DNA from: Phenylobacterium sp. J426
GTDB taxonomy: Bacteria > Pseudomonadota > Alphaproteobacteria > Caulobacterales > Caulobacteraceae
Reading direction: 5' to 3'
Assembly (NCBI RefSeq): GCF_024699945.1
Contig: NZ_JAJOMY010000001.1
Coordinates: 2,294,001-2,358,000, forward strand
DNA length: 64,000 bases
Below, in pieces: positions 30,017 through 38,456 of the stretch; within the stretch, counting starts at the first letter, position 1, and every line of letters begins with the position of its first letter. Under the pieces are notes generated by a model that worked only from the letters and a program-made list of their open reading frames with translations, had not been told where the DNA came from and did no database searches. The translations under genes and the position numbers were made by a program.

Positions 30017-30911
30017 CTGGGTCGGGTTCCGGCTCCGGTTGTGGTTCCTGACCCGGCGGCCGGAACCGGGACTGGGTGTCCGGCTTCAACTGGCCGCCGC
30101 TTTCGATGAGCTGGCGATAGGCCGTCCGGGCGGCGCTGAAGTCGGCGCCGCCGCGGAAGATCAGGTCGTAGCGGGGATCCTGCCCGAGGCTCGCCCCAAT
30201 CACCGCCTCCAGCACCTCGGAGCCTTCGCCCACCTCCGCCAGGTCGCAGGCGCGGCGCACGGTGCGCGCGCCCTGCGCGGTCAGCAGGGTCATGTCGTAG
30301 GCCACGCCCTCCACGCAGACGGCCTCCGCCGCGCCTGCCTCGGCCACCCGCACGTCACGCGGTGACTTCCAGACCCAGTGGTTGCGCAGGCTATGGAAGC
30401 GGTCGGCCGAGCCAGCGGGCAACTCGCGGTCGAAGCCCAGGCGGCGGCCGATGCCGGCCTCGCAGCACGCCAATCCGGCCCGGCCCTGGACGAACACGCG
30501 GTCGTCGCCGCGCACCGACACCCGCGTCACCGTTTGACGGACTGTTGCGGTGGGCCGGGTCCACACCTCCAGGATCATCTCGTCACCCCGCAGCAGTTGC
30601 CACTGCAGCGGCATCAGCCCCCAGAGGCGATAGGTGGAGGCGTCGACGCCGTTGTCGATGCTCGGCAGCCGCTCGCCGCGGCGGACGCGCCGCCCGCCGA
30701 AGGGGTCGGCTTCCTCGCCGGCCTTGGGCCACTTCTCGTCCCACCAGCTCTTCGGGTCGGGCGGCGGGAAGGGCCACACCTCGGCCTCGTACGGAGGCGT
30801 GTCCTTCGGCGGGCCGATCTCGATGACCCGGCGGCGAAAGAACTGGGCGTCGGCCGGCGTCGCGAAGGCCAGCACGAGCATCCCGGTGATGATGCGATGG
30901 ATCGCGGGCAA
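29976..30911 (-). CDS. secreted hypothetical protein
   Basis: About 311 residues from a TTG at 30911, chosen because GGAGAG lies eight bases upstream and the frame then opens with a good signal peptide (PAIHRIITGMLVLAF, ending TPADAQ). I do not recognise the family. The mature part is rich in Trp, Pro and Arg early on (PPYEAEVWPFPPPDPKSWW), has four cysteines including an adjacent pair (ACCEAG), and ends in a Pro/Glu-rich tail. An ATG at 30995 would add a 28-residue extension without signal character. It overlaps ispZ at its 3' end. Confidence 0.65.
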   Translation of the reverse strand: MPAIHRIITGMLVLAFATPADAQFFRRRVIEIGPPKDTPPYEAEVWPFPPPDPKSWWDEKWPKAGEEADPFGGRRVRRGERLPSIDNGVDASTYRLWGLMPLQWQLLRGDEMILEVWTRPTATVRQTVTRVSVRGDDRVFVQGRAGLACCEAGIGRRLGFDRELPAGSADRFHSLRNHWVWKSPRDVRVAEAGAAEAVCVEGVAYDMTLLTAQGARTVRRACDLAEVGEGSEVLEAVIGASLGQDPRYDLIFRGGADFSAARTAYRQLIESGGQLKPDTQSRFRPPGQEPQPEPEPDPVTRPAAPAGAPRP

Positions 30912-30981
30912 GCGGGCTCTCTCCTGCTCCGCCCCCCGGAGAGAAGAGACTATCGCCTCCAGGTGTTCCCCTGAAGGGGCC

Positions 30982-31543
30982 TCAGAAGACGTCAACCCCG
31001 CGCGAGATCGACAGCACGCCCGTGCGGGAAACTTCCACCAGGCCGAGTGGACGCATGAGGTCGACGAACTTGTCGATCTTGGACGGCGCGCCGGTCAGCT
31101 CGAAGACGAAGCTCTCGTGCGTGGTGTCGATCACCTTGGCGCGGAAGATGTCGGACACGCGCAGCGCCTCCACTCGATCGACGCCGGTCCCCTTGACCTT
31201 CACCAGCGCCAGCTCGCGCTCCAGGCCGTTCGGGTCCCGCGTAACGTCCTGGACGTGGCGGGTCGACACCATCTTCTGCAGCTGCGCCTCGATCTGGGCC
31301 AGCACCTGCGGCGTGCCGCGGGTGACGATCGTGATCCGGCTGGTGTGGGCCTTCCGATCGGTCTCCGCGACGGTCAGGCTCTCGATGTTGTAGCCCGCGC
31401 GCGGCGAACAGCCCGACCACGCGGTGCAGCACCCCCGGTTCGTTGTCCACCAGCACCGCGAAGGTCGCCAGGCTCTCCGGCGCCTCCTCGTGAGCGAGGT
31501 CGTAAACGGAGGCGGGCGCGGAAGCGGCTTGGGCGTCGGACAT
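30982..31543 (-). CDS. ilvN: acetolactate synthase small subunit IlvN (one frameshift)
   Basis: Regulatory subunit of acetohydroxyacid synthase, about 186 residues in spliced frame. The N-terminal ACT domain starts ATFAVLVDNEPGVLHRVVGLF and continues, after the break, as GYNIESLTVAETD; the C-terminal half has TGAPSKIDKFVDLMRPLG. One extra base in the run 31394-31396 breaks the frame after FAARG. The subunit gives valine feedback control of the IlvB enzyme. Unusually, it is about 2.3 kb from ilvB, with two plus-strand genes and ybaK in between. Confidence 0.92.
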
Positions 31544-31888
31544 CGGTCGGGCTCCTTCGGTGGAGACGAGGTGTCACAGGACGCCGTCGGCCGCAACCGG
31601 CGTGGCCTCCGCGCCACAGGGGCTTAACCAATGCGTGCGCGCCGCAACCTTCGCCTTGCCCGCCGTCATCGGATCGTGAGAGACGAACGCCGTTCTCAGA
31701 CGAGAGTCACCGAATGACGACGTGCAACCTCATGGCCAGCGAAACCCGCACCCGCCCCTGGGCCGGTGCGTCGGACGCTGCCGTGCGCGTCGGTTCGGAT
31801 CCGGGCGCACTGATCACTCTGATCCCCCCACCGCCTGACCGCGGACGCTCCTGGAAGGAGGTCCGCTTGAGACCTCCGGGAGCTTCCA
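31544..31888. other. 345-base intergenic stretch
   Basis: This separates the divergent ilvN and the plus-strand hypothetical gene at 31889. I see no Ile/Leu/Val-rich leader for ilvN. An inverted repeat GGAGGTC and GACCTCC (31857-31877) lies 12 bases before the ATG at 31889 and contains the AGGAGG-like ribosome site. A plus-strand open frame from an ATG at 31714 runs out of frame into the next gene and is probably not coding. Confidence 0.5.
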
Positions 31889-32911
31889 ATGTTCATTCCG
31901 CTGACGGGCGCCGCTCCGGTTCCGAAAAGGGCCGCCCCGACTTCCCTCTTGCGACTGGTGGCCGGCGAGTTCGCCGACGCCGTCGCCCGCGTGTGGCCCG
32001 AGCCCCACGCCGCCTTCCTGGCCGCGCCCGCCGCGCGGCGGCACCTGGCTTGCCTGGGGTTCGCCGTGGGCGCCGAGGTCCGGGCGCTGGCGGCCGCCGT
32101 CATGGGCGCACGCCTGCGGCATGCGATCCAGGCCTTGCTGCCGCAGCCTCCGGCCGGACTGGAGCGGCTGCTGGGCCGAATGGGCGAGATCGCGCTGGAC
32201 GCCGACGCCTACCGGCTGCTCCTGAGACTGCTGGATCGGCCGGCGCCCGCCAAGGTGCTGCGCCACGCCGAGCTGGTGGACGTGAGCCTGGTCCGCCGCC
32301 TGGCCGGCCTACCCGAGCCGATGGAGCAGGCGGTGCGGCTGGCCCGCGACCTGACGCCCGAGGCGATCGCGGTGCTGCGCGAGGCCTATGACGCGCTGGC
32401 CTTCCGCGACGGCCGCAACGCGGCGGAGGCCGCGGCCTCCGCCTGGGCGCGTGTGGGCTCTGCCAAGTCGCTGTTCGAGTTGGTTCGCGACGACCTGACG
32501 CCCGAGCCGGCGGCTCCGCCGCATCCGGGCGCGGGCCGGCTGCGTCCGCTTTCCAGCAAGGCTGCGATCCGCGAGGCGGCGCGCCGGTATCGGAACTGCC
32601 TGGCGGACCGGACGCCGCACGCGGCCTCCGGCTGGTCGGCCTTCTACGAGTGGGAGGGGCCGCCGGGCGCCATCGTCGAGATCAGCCGCGACCACGTGTT
32701 CGGCTGGCGGCTGGACGAGGCGCGCCTCGCCGACAACGCAGTGGTGCCGGAGCCGGTGCGCGACGAGATCGCCTGCGACCTCGCGCTCATGGGCGTCCAC
32801 GTCGGCCGCTCGGGCTGGCAGCTCGACCGGCTGCTGCGCGAGGACGTCGGCCGCGGCTACCGGTTCTGGCCCGTGGAGGAAGACGTGGCGGAGGCGTTCG
32901 GCGAGGGGTGA
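31889..32911 (+). CDS. hypothetical protein, possibly PcfJ-like C-terminal part
   Basis: A 340-residue cytoplasmic protein that I cannot name with confidence. The N-terminal 220 residues are helical, Ala/Leu/Arg-rich and without motifs. The C-terminal 110 residues contain ARRYRNCLADR, SAFYEWEG and AIVEISRDHVFGWRL; this cysteine-then-small-beta-sheet pattern loosely recalls PcfJ-like proteins, which is a guess. The start is ATG at 31889. The gene lies within the unusual gap between ilvN and ilvB. Confidence 0.6.
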   Translation: MFIPLTGAAPVPKRAAPTSLLRLVAGEFADAVARVWPEPHAAFLAAPAARRHLACLGFAVGAEVRALAAAVMGARLRHAIQALLPQPPAGLERLLGRMGEIALDADAYRLLLRLLDRPAPAKVLRHAELVDVSLVRRLAGLPEPMEQAVRLARDLTPEAIAVLREAYDALAFRDGRNAAEAAASAWARVGSAKSLFELVRDDLTPEPAAPPHPGAGRLRPLSSKAAIREAARRYRNCLADRTPHAASGWSAFYEWEGPPGAIVEISRDHVFGWRLDEARLADNAVVPEPVRDEIACDLALMGVHVGRSGWQLDRLLREDVGRGYRFWPVEEDVAEAFGEG

Positions 32912-33033
32912 CCCCCCGCCGGACCCTCTTGGCCGTGCGCTCAAATCGGCGCGAGCACCGACTCCGGCCCGCCAGGCGTGGTACGATCGCCCGGTGACCA
33001 ACAGGGTCAGACCCGAGAGCCAAAGGAGGCGGC

Positions 33034-33366
33034 ATGTCCCCGCTCCGGATGCCTCAGCACCTCGCCGATCCTCCGCACGTCGACAGCGGCGAGGCGGTCC
33101 TGAGGTTCAAACTGCTCGAAGAGCTCGACACCGGCCTCAAACGCAACGAGGACCGCGTCGAAGCGGCCTTGGCCGCGTTGCGGCGGCACGACGCGGAGGG
33201 ACGGCACGATCCTGACCTTCGAAGTCGGCTGCTGGAGCACGCCGCGGACGCCGTCTGGAGCCTGTTCGTGCAGCACGAGGCCTGCGATTGCGCCGACCAC
33301 GATGAACTCGTCCGACGCTACGGCATCCCGCCCGAGGTCACCGCCCGGATCGGCGCGGCGCACTAG
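33034..33366 (+). CDS. DUF6665-like small protein
   Basis: A 110-residue helical protein preceded by a strong AAAGGAGG ribosome site. The pattern EAVLRFKLLEELDTGLKRNEDRVEAAL, then DAVWSLFVQHEACDCADH and RYGIPPEVTARIG, matches what I recall of the DUF6665 family, which has no assigned function. Two cysteines lie in ACDC. It converges with ybaK, with ten bases between the stops. Confidence 0.7.
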   Translation: MSPLRMPQHLADPPHVDSGEAVLRFKLLEELDTGLKRNEDRVEAALAALRRHDAEGRHDPDLRSRLLEHAADAVWSLFVQHEACDCADHDELVRRYGIPPEVTARIGAAH

Positions 33367-33376
33367 CCCATGAGCG

Positions 33377-33850
33377 TCAGGCCGAAACGTCGGTGACGGT
33401 CGCGTCCAGCAAACGAAGGAGGTCGGCGGGCGCGAGCCTGGCCTGCAGGCCGCGCTGACCGCCGTTGACGAACACCTGCGACTTCTTCAGCGCCGCAGCG
33501 TCCAGCACCGTGCGCACGCGCTTCTTCTGGCCGAAGGGGCTGACGCCGCCGACCTTGTAGCCGGTGACCCGCTCGGCGTCGGCGGGCTTCATCATTTCGG
33601 CGGCCTTGCCGCCAAGGGCCGCGGCGAGCTTCTTCATGGAGACCTCGCGGTCGGACGCCAGCACGACGCAGGCCGGCCTGCCGTCGACCAGCACCATCAG
33701 CGTCTTCAGCACTTCGTCGGGCGCAACGGCCAGGGCCTCGGCCGCCTGCAGCCCGACGCGCTCGGCGTTCGGGTCATAGTCGTAGGTCGCAAGCTCGAAG
33801 GCCACGCCCGCGCGGGTCAGCGCGAGCGTGGCTGGGGTCGTCCGGCTCAC
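33377..33850 (-). CDS. ybaK: Cys-tRNA(Pro)/Cys-tRNA deacylase YbaK
   Basis: A 157-residue editing protein of the YbaK/ProX family that hydrolyses mischarged cysteinyl-tRNA(Pro). Typical elements are KTLMVLVDGRPACVVLASDREVSMKKLA, the conserved lysine in DEVLKTL, and the GYKVGGVSPFGQKKRV loop. The GTG start at 33850 overlaps the ilvB stop (GTGA), so it is translated after ilvB. Confidence 0.9.
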   Translation of the reverse strand: MSRTTPATLALTRAGVAFELATYDYDPNAERVGLQAAEALAVAPDEVLKTLMVLVDGRPACVVLASDREVSMKKLAAALGGKAAEMMKPADAERVTGYKVGGVSPFGQKKRVRTVLDAAALKKSQVFVNGGQRGLQARLAPADLLRLLDATVTDVSA

Positions 33851-35637
33851 ACCAGGCGCTTGCCGGCGTCGTCGATGATGGAACCCAGGTCGCGGGCCTC
33901 CTCGGCCATGATCATCTCGTTGTGGGCCTTGCCCGACGGGATCATGGGGAAGCAGTTCTCTTCCTTCGTCACGCGGCAGTCGAAGATCACCGGCTTCCGC
34001 ACGTTGATCATCTCGAGGATCTTGTCGTCCAGTTCGTCAGGATGCTCGGCCCTCAGGCCGACGCCGCCGTACGCCTCGGCCAGCTTCACGAAGTCGGGCA
34101 GGGACGAGGAGTAGGAGTGCGAATAGCGCTCGCCGTGCAGCAACTGCTGCCACTGGCGGACCATGCCCATCCACTCGTTGTTCAGGATGAAGATCTTGAT
34201 CGGCAGGTCGTACTGCACCGCCGTCGAGATCTCCTGCATGGTCATCTGCACGCTGGCGTCGCCGCCGATGTCGATGACCAGCGCGTCCGGGTGCGCCATC
34301 TGCACGCCCACCGCCGCCGGCAGACCGTAGCCCATGGTGCCCAGCCCGCCCGAGGTCATCCAGCGGTTCGGCTCCTCGAAGCGGTAGAACTGGGCGGCCC
34401 ACATCTGGTGCTGGCCGACCTCGGTGGTGATGTAGGTGTCGCGGTCCTTGGTCAGTTCGTAGAGCCGCTGGATGGCGTGCTGCGGCTTGATCAGCTTGGC
34501 GTCGGGCCGGAAGCCGAACGAGTTGCGCGCGCGCCAGCCTTCGATCTCGGCCCACCAGCTCTTCATCGCGGCCTTGTCGGTGGCGAGGTTGCGGGCTTTC
34601 CAGGCGGCGATCATGTCTTCCAGCACGCTGGCGGCGTCGCCGACGAGGCCGACGTCGGCGCGGACGTTCTTGCCGATGGAGGACGGGTCGATGTCGATGT
34701 GGATCTTCTGCGAGGTGGGCGCGAACGCGTCGAGGCGGCCGGTCACGCGGTCGTCGAAGCGCGCGCCGATCGCCACCATCACGTCGCAGTCGTGCATGGC
34801 GTTGTTGCTCTCGAAGCTGCCGTGCATGCCGACCATGCCCAGCCACTTCGGATCCGACGCCGGGAAGGCGCCCAGCCCCATCAGGGTCGAGGTGACAGGC
34901 GCGCCGGTCAGTTCGGCGAATTCGCGGAGAAGCCGGGCGGCCTTGGGCCCGGCGTTGATGACGCCGCCGCCGGTGTAGAGGATCGGCTTGCGGGCGCGGG
35001 CGATCATCGCCACGGCCTCGGCGATCTTCGACGGCTCGGCCTTGGTGCGCGGGGCGTAGTTGTGGGCGTGGGTCACCTCGGCCGGACCGTGATAGGCGGC
35101 CTTGCCGAACTGGACGTCCTTCGGGATGTCGATGACCACCGGGCCCGGCCGGCCTGAGGTGGCGATGTGGAACGCCTCGTGGATGATCCGGGGCAGGTCC
35201 TCGACCGACTTCACCAGGTAGTTGTGCTTGGTGCAGGGCCGGGTGATGCCGATGGTGTCGCACTCCTGGAAGGCGTCGGTGCCGATCAGGTGGGTCGCGA
35301 CCTGGCCGGTGATGACCACCATCGGGATGGAGTCCATCAGCGCGTCGACGATGCCGGTGACGGCGTTCGTCGCGCCGGGGCCGGAGGTGACCAACACCAC
35401 GCCGGGCTTGCCGGTGGAACGCGCATAGCCTTCGGCCGCGTGGGTCGCCCCCTGCTCGTGGCGGACCAGGACGTGCTTCAGCCTGGGTTCGTTGAAGAGC
35501 GCATCGTAGATCGGCAACACCGCCCCGCCGGGGTAGCCGAACAGCACGTCCACGCCCTGATCGATGAGGGCGCGCACCACCATCTCGGCTCCGGAGATGA
35601 TGTCGACTTCAGCTTCGATCGTCTGGTGGGCGGTCAT
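33847..35637 (-). CDS. ilvB: acetolactate synthase large subunit IlvB
   Basis: Thiamine-diphosphate enzyme of 596 residues that makes acetolactate or acetohydroxybutyrate for branched-chain amino acid synthesis. The N-terminal domain has GVDVLFGYPGGAVLPIYDAL and the catalytic glutamate in HEQGATHAAEG; the C-terminal ThDP site has GDASVQMTMQEISTAVQ to FILNNEWMG. The start is ATG at 35637, taken over an upstream in-frame ATG at 35685 that lies in the attenuator. Expression is probably set by the leader peptide at 35743-35787. Confidence 0.95.
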   Translation of the reverse strand: MTAHQTIEAEVDIISGAEMVVRALIDQGVDVLFGYPGGAVLPIYDALFNEPRLKHVLVRHEQGATHAAEGYARSTGKPGVVLVTSGPGATNAVTGIVDALMDSIPMVVITGQVATHLIGTDAFQECDTIGITRPCTKHNYLVKSVEDLPRIIHEAFHIATSGRPGPVVIDIPKDVQFGKAAYHGPAEVTHAHNYAPRTKAEPSKIAEAVAMIARARKPILYTGGGVINAGPKAARLLREFAELTGAPVTSTLMGLGAFPASDPKWLGMVGMHGSFESNNAMHDCDVMVAIGARFDDRVTGRLDAFAPTSQKIHIDIDPSSIGKNVRADVGLVGDAASVLEDMIAAWKARNLATDKAAMKSWWAEIEGWRARNSFGFRPDAKLIKPQHAIQRLYELTKDRDTYITTEVGQHQMWAAQFYRFEEPNRWMTSGGLGTMGYGLPAAVGVQMAHPDALVIDIGGDASVQMTMQEISTAVQYDLPIKIFILNNEWMGMVRQWQQLLHGERYSHSYSSSLPDFVKLAEAYGGVGLRAEHPDELDDKILEMINVRKPVIFDCRVTKEENCFPMIPSGKAHNEMIMAEEARDLGSIIDDAGKRLV

Positions 35638-35686
35638 GGGAGACTCTTTCGGAGAGGGCTCGGATGCGGACGGGCTTGAGGGCAAT

Positions 35687-35707
35687 AAAAAAGGCCCGTG
35701 AGGGCCT
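35687..35707 (-). terminator. ilvB attenuator terminator
   Basis: On the minus strand AGGCCC-TCAC-GGGCCT is followed by a run of five or more T. It lies between the leader peptide stop (35743) and the ilvB start (35637), where a rho-independent attenuator is expected. Confidence 0.85.
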
Positions 35708-35729
35708 GGGAACGAGCGACCGGTCGGTG

Positions 35730-35746
35730 CTGACGCCTATCGTCAG
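35730..35746 (-). promoter_or_regulatory. hairpin over the leader peptide stop codon
   Basis: CTGACG and CGTCAG form a perfect six-base stem with a five-base loop that includes the leader's TGA stop (35743-35745). It could act as the pause hairpin that synchronises ribosome and polymerase in attenuation. Confidence 0.55.
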
Positions 35747-35787
35747 TCCGTTGTCGGCCGCCCGGTGATTACAAGAATGTTGCGCAT
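35743..35787 (-). CDS. ilvB leader peptide
   Basis: A 14-codon frame reads MRNILVITGRPTTD and ends in TGA. The four consecutive codons for Ile, Leu, Val and Ile are those expected of a branched-chain attenuation leader. AGGG lies upstream of the ATG. The pause hairpin and the terminator at 35687-35707 follow in order, before ilvB. Ribosome stalling at scarce Ile, Leu or Val tRNAs would be expected to open the terminator; this is inference from the arrangement. Confidence 0.88.
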   Translation of the reverse strand: MRNILVITGRPTTD

Positions 35788-35831
35788 GTAACGACCCTGC
35801 AGGGAGTGGTCAGGGAAATGACATGCCGGGA

Positions 35832-36779
35832 TCAGACCGTCAAGGCCGGGTCCAGCGCAAGAAACTGCCTCCACTGTAGCTCCGGATCGGTTTCCATGAG
35901 GCGGGGCCAGCCCGACATCTGGCCGCGCATCCAGGTCATCTGGCGCTTGGCGTAGCGGCGGGTCTCCTGCTGGGCGGCGGTGATGGCGTCGTCGAGCGAG
36001 GCTTCGCCGCGCAGGTGGGCGGCGAGTTCGCGCACGCCCACGGCCTTCATGGCGGGCAGGGCAGGGTCGAGGTCGCGGGCCATCAGCGCCCGCACTTCGT
36101 CCAGAGCCCCGGCGTGGATCATGGCGTGCAGCCGCGCATCGCAGCGGACGTAGAGCGTCTCCCGCGGCGGCTCCAAGGCGACGGGGCTCCAGTGGGAGAT
36201 GGCGGCTTCGCCGGTCCGCTGCAGATCGGTAAGCGCAGCGCCCGTGGCGGCGAACACCTCCCAGGCCCGGCAAAGCCGTTGCCGGTCGCCGGGCGCGATC
36301 CGCGCGGCCGCGGCGGGGTCGGCGCCGCTCAGCCGAGCGCGGAAGGCCTCTTCGCCCATCCGGTCGAAGTCGGCGGCGGCGGCGGCGCGGACCTCGGGCG
36401 GCACCTCGGGGATTTCCGCCAGACCCTGCGTCAGCGCCCGGAAATAGAGGCCCGTGCCGCCGACGACCACCGCGGGGCGGCCGCGCGCGGCGATGTCGGC
36501 CACGACCTCGGTCGCCGCCCGCAGCCAGCGGCCGACTGACCACCCGTCGGCCGGATCGACCGTCCCGAACAGGTGGTGCGGCGCGCGCGCCGTCTCCTCC
36601 GGGCTCGGCCCGGCCGTGATCACCCGCAGCCCGGCGTAGAGTTGCATGCTGTCGGCGTTGACGATCTCCGCGCCGACGGTTTCCGCCAGCCGCAGCGCGA
36701 GCGCCGACTTGCCGCTTGCCGTGGGGCCGGCGATCAGCCAGATGCGGGGCTCAATGGAGCTCGTCCTCACAACCGTCAC
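35832..36779 (-). CDS. miaA: tRNA dimethylallyltransferase MiaA
   Basis: A 315-residue enzyme that prenylates A37 of tRNAs reading codons that start with U. The P-loop is [16 protein letters not shown] near residue 14; [37 protein letters not shown] and [18 protein letters not shown] are family signatures. The start is ATG at 36779, which overlaps the divergent serB start by 26 bases; a shorter miaA start is not obvious. Downstream lie the ilvB leader and ilvB on the same strand. Confidence 0.94.
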   Translation of the reverse strand: MTVVRTSSIEPRIWLIAGPTASGKSALALRLAETVGAEIVNADSMQLYAGLRVITAGPSPEETARAPHHLFGTVDPADGWSVGRWLRAATEVVADIAARGRPAVVVGGTGLYFRALTQGLAEIPEVPPEVRAAAAADFDRMGEEAFRARLSGADPAAAARIAPGDRQRLCRAWEVFAATGAALTDLQRTGEAAISHWSPVALEPPRETLYVRCDARLHAMIHAGALDEVRALMARDLDPALPAMKAVGVRELAAHLRGEASLDDAITAAQQETRRYAKRQMTWMRGQMSGWPRLMETDPELQWRQFLALDPALTV

Positions 36780-37641
36780 GCCGGCTCAGGCCGGGTCCCT
36801 CTCGATCGGCTACGCCGACGCCTTCGCCACGCTCGACGTCGACATCCTCGACTCCGTCATGCTCTCGCCGCAGGCCTCCGACCTTGTCTTCGAGGCTGCC
36901 AGCCTGGAGACGGTGCGCAAAGCCCTGGCTGTCTCGTTTGCCGCCGCACCCTTCGACTGGTGCGTCCAACCCACAACGGGGCGCCGCAAGCGCCTGCTCG
37001 TGGCCGACATGGACTCAACCATCATCAATGTCGAGTGCCTGGACGAGCTCGCCGACTACGCCGGCAAGAAGGCCGAGATCGCCGCGATCACCGAGCGCGC
37101 CATGCGTGGCGAACTTGAGTTCGAGGGCGCCCTGCGGGAGCGGGTCGGCATGCTGAAGGGTCTGTCGACCACGGCGCTCCAGCAGGCCTATGACGAACGG
37201 GTCCGGCTGAATCCCGGCGCGCGGACCCTGGTTCGGACCATGGCCGCCAACGATGCGCGTTGCGTGCTGGTCTCCGGCGGCTTCACCTTCTTCACCGGCC
37301 GGGTGGCCGAAGCCGCGGGCTTCCATGCCGACCGCGCGAATACGTTGCTGGAAGGCGAGGGCTTGCTGACCGGCCTCGTCGGAGAGCCCATCCTGGGGCG
37401 CGAGGCCAAGCTTGCGGCGCTCAATGAGGAGGCTGCCGCCCTCGGCGTCCCGCTCTCGGAGACCCTGGCGATCGGCGACGGGGCCAACGACCTGGCGATG
37501 ATCGAGGCGGCGGGCCTGGGCGTCGCCTATCGCGCCAAGCCGATCGTCGCCGCGCAGGCGGACGCCAAGGTGGATCACTCGGACCTGACCGCTCTGCTCT
37601 ATTTCCAGGGCTACCGCGCGGACGAATTCGTGACCGACTGA
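36754..37641 (+). CDS. serB: phosphoserine phosphatase SerB
   Basis: HAD-family enzyme of 295 residues for the last step of serine synthesis. The catalytic DxDxT motif is [19 protein letters not shown]; motif II is [10 protein letters not shown] and motif IV is [16 protein letters not shown]. An N-terminal domain of about 80 residues precedes it, as in other long SerB proteins. The start is ATG at 36754, inside the miaA 5' end. The stop overlaps the next HAD gene (TGATG). Confidence 0.92.
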   Translation: MELVLTTVTPAQAGSLSIGYADAFATLDVDILDSVMLSPQASDLVFEAASLETVRKALAVSFAAAPFDWCVQPTTGRRKRLLVADMDSTIINVECLDELADYAGKKAEIAAITERAMRGELEFEGALRERVGMLKGLSTTALQQAYDERVRLNPGARTLVRTMAANDARCVLVSGGFTFFTGRVAEAAGFHADRANTLLEGEGLLTGLVGEPILGREAKLAALNEEAAALGVPLSETLAIGDGANDLAMIEAAGLGVAYRAKPIVAAQADAKVDHSDLTALLYFQGYRADEFVTD

Positions 37642-38306
37642 TGGCCTTCCCGCGCGCCGTGAAAGCCGTCGTGTTCGACATGGACGGCCTGCTGATCGAC
37701 ACCGAGACGGTGATCTATCGCGCCATGCAGCGCACGGCGGACAGCATCGCGCGCGAACTGCCGTTGACGACCTTTCAGCGGATGGTGGGTCTGCAGCACG
37801 CCGCCAGCGACCTGATCCTGCTGGAGCACTTCGGCGAGGATTTCGATCTCGCGGGCTGGTCGGCGGAGGTGAGCCGTCACTTCCGCGCCGAACTGGCCGC
37901 GGGCATTGCGCTGAAGGAAGGCGTGCTGGAGATCCTGGACCTTCTCGACCAAGCCGGCCTTCCGCGGGCGATCGCCACCTCGTCCAGCCTGCAGAGCGTG
38001 CAGCTGAGCCTTGGGCCCCATAGCCTGGTCGACCGCTTCCACGCCCTGATCACCCGCGACGTCCAGACGCGCGGCAAGCCGCATCCGGAACCGTTCCTGA
38101 AGGCGGCCGACGCCCTCGGCGTGGACCCGGCCGATTGCCTGGCCCTGGAGGACAGCCACAACGGCGTACGCTCGGCCTCGTCCGCCGGCATGATGACCAT
38201 CATGGTTCCCGACATGCTGGACCCGACCGAGGAGATGGAGACGCTCTGCCTCCGGATCGCCCGCGACCTGCATGAGGTCCGAGACCTGCTGGCGGCGCAG
38301 GGCTGA
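37641..38306 (+). CDS. HAD phosphatase, beta-phosphoglucomutase-like subfamily
   Basis: A 221-residue HAD hydrolase with the nucleophile motif VVFDMDGLLIDTE, a four-helix cap, the ATSSSL motif II, KPHPEPFLKAAD with the conserved lysine, and LEDSHNGVRSASSAGM. Relatives dephosphorylate sugar phosphates or other small phosphates; the substrate is unknown. It overlaps serB by one base and is likely translated with it. Confidence 0.87.
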   Translation: MAFPRAVKAVVFDMDGLLIDTETVIYRAMQRTADSIARELPLTTFQRMVGLQHAASDLILLEHFGEDFDLAGWSAEVSRHFRAELAAGIALKEGVLEILDLLDQAGLPRAIATSSSLQSVQLSLGPHSLVDRFHALITRDVQTRGKPHPEPFLKAADALGVDPADCLALEDSHNGVRSASSAGMMTIMVPDMLDPTEEMETLCLRIARDLHEVRDLLAAQG

Positions 38307-38315
38307 GCGAAAGGC

Positions 38316-38345
38316 GGCTCCCCCTCGGGGTGGCGAGGGGGAGCC
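38316..38345. terminator. GC-rich hairpin after the HAD phosphatase gene
   Basis: A 12-base perfect stem, GGCTCCCCCTCG with CGAGGGGGAGCC, encloses a six-base loop. It begins ten bases after the stop at 38306 in a convergent gap. A U-tract is absent, so termination is likely but unproven. Confidence 0.5.
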
Positions 38346-38400
38346 GTGAAGTCGTAGGTCGCCGGCTTGGAGCGGAGCGACCTCACTTGCGGTAAGCTGA

Positions 38401-38438
38401 ATTACGCGCGTAATCCACGCTCAGATTGCGGGCGTAAT
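38401..38438. repeat. tandem palindromic ATTACGCGCGTAAT-type sites
   Basis: ATTACGCGCGTAAT (38401-38414) is a perfect 14-base palindrome. A second copy, ATTGCGGGCGTAAT (38425-38438), begins 24 bases later and differs at two positions. They sit just downstream of the hflC stop and look like paired operator half-sites, though no promoter is evident. Confidence 0.5.
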
Positions 38439-38456
38439 TCCGAAAGTCAAGCGGCC

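Noticed and set aside
35788..36543. Extended minus-strand frame ending in the ilvB leader
   Set aside because: It runs through miaA in another frame; only the last 14 codons, with their own start, make sense as a leader.
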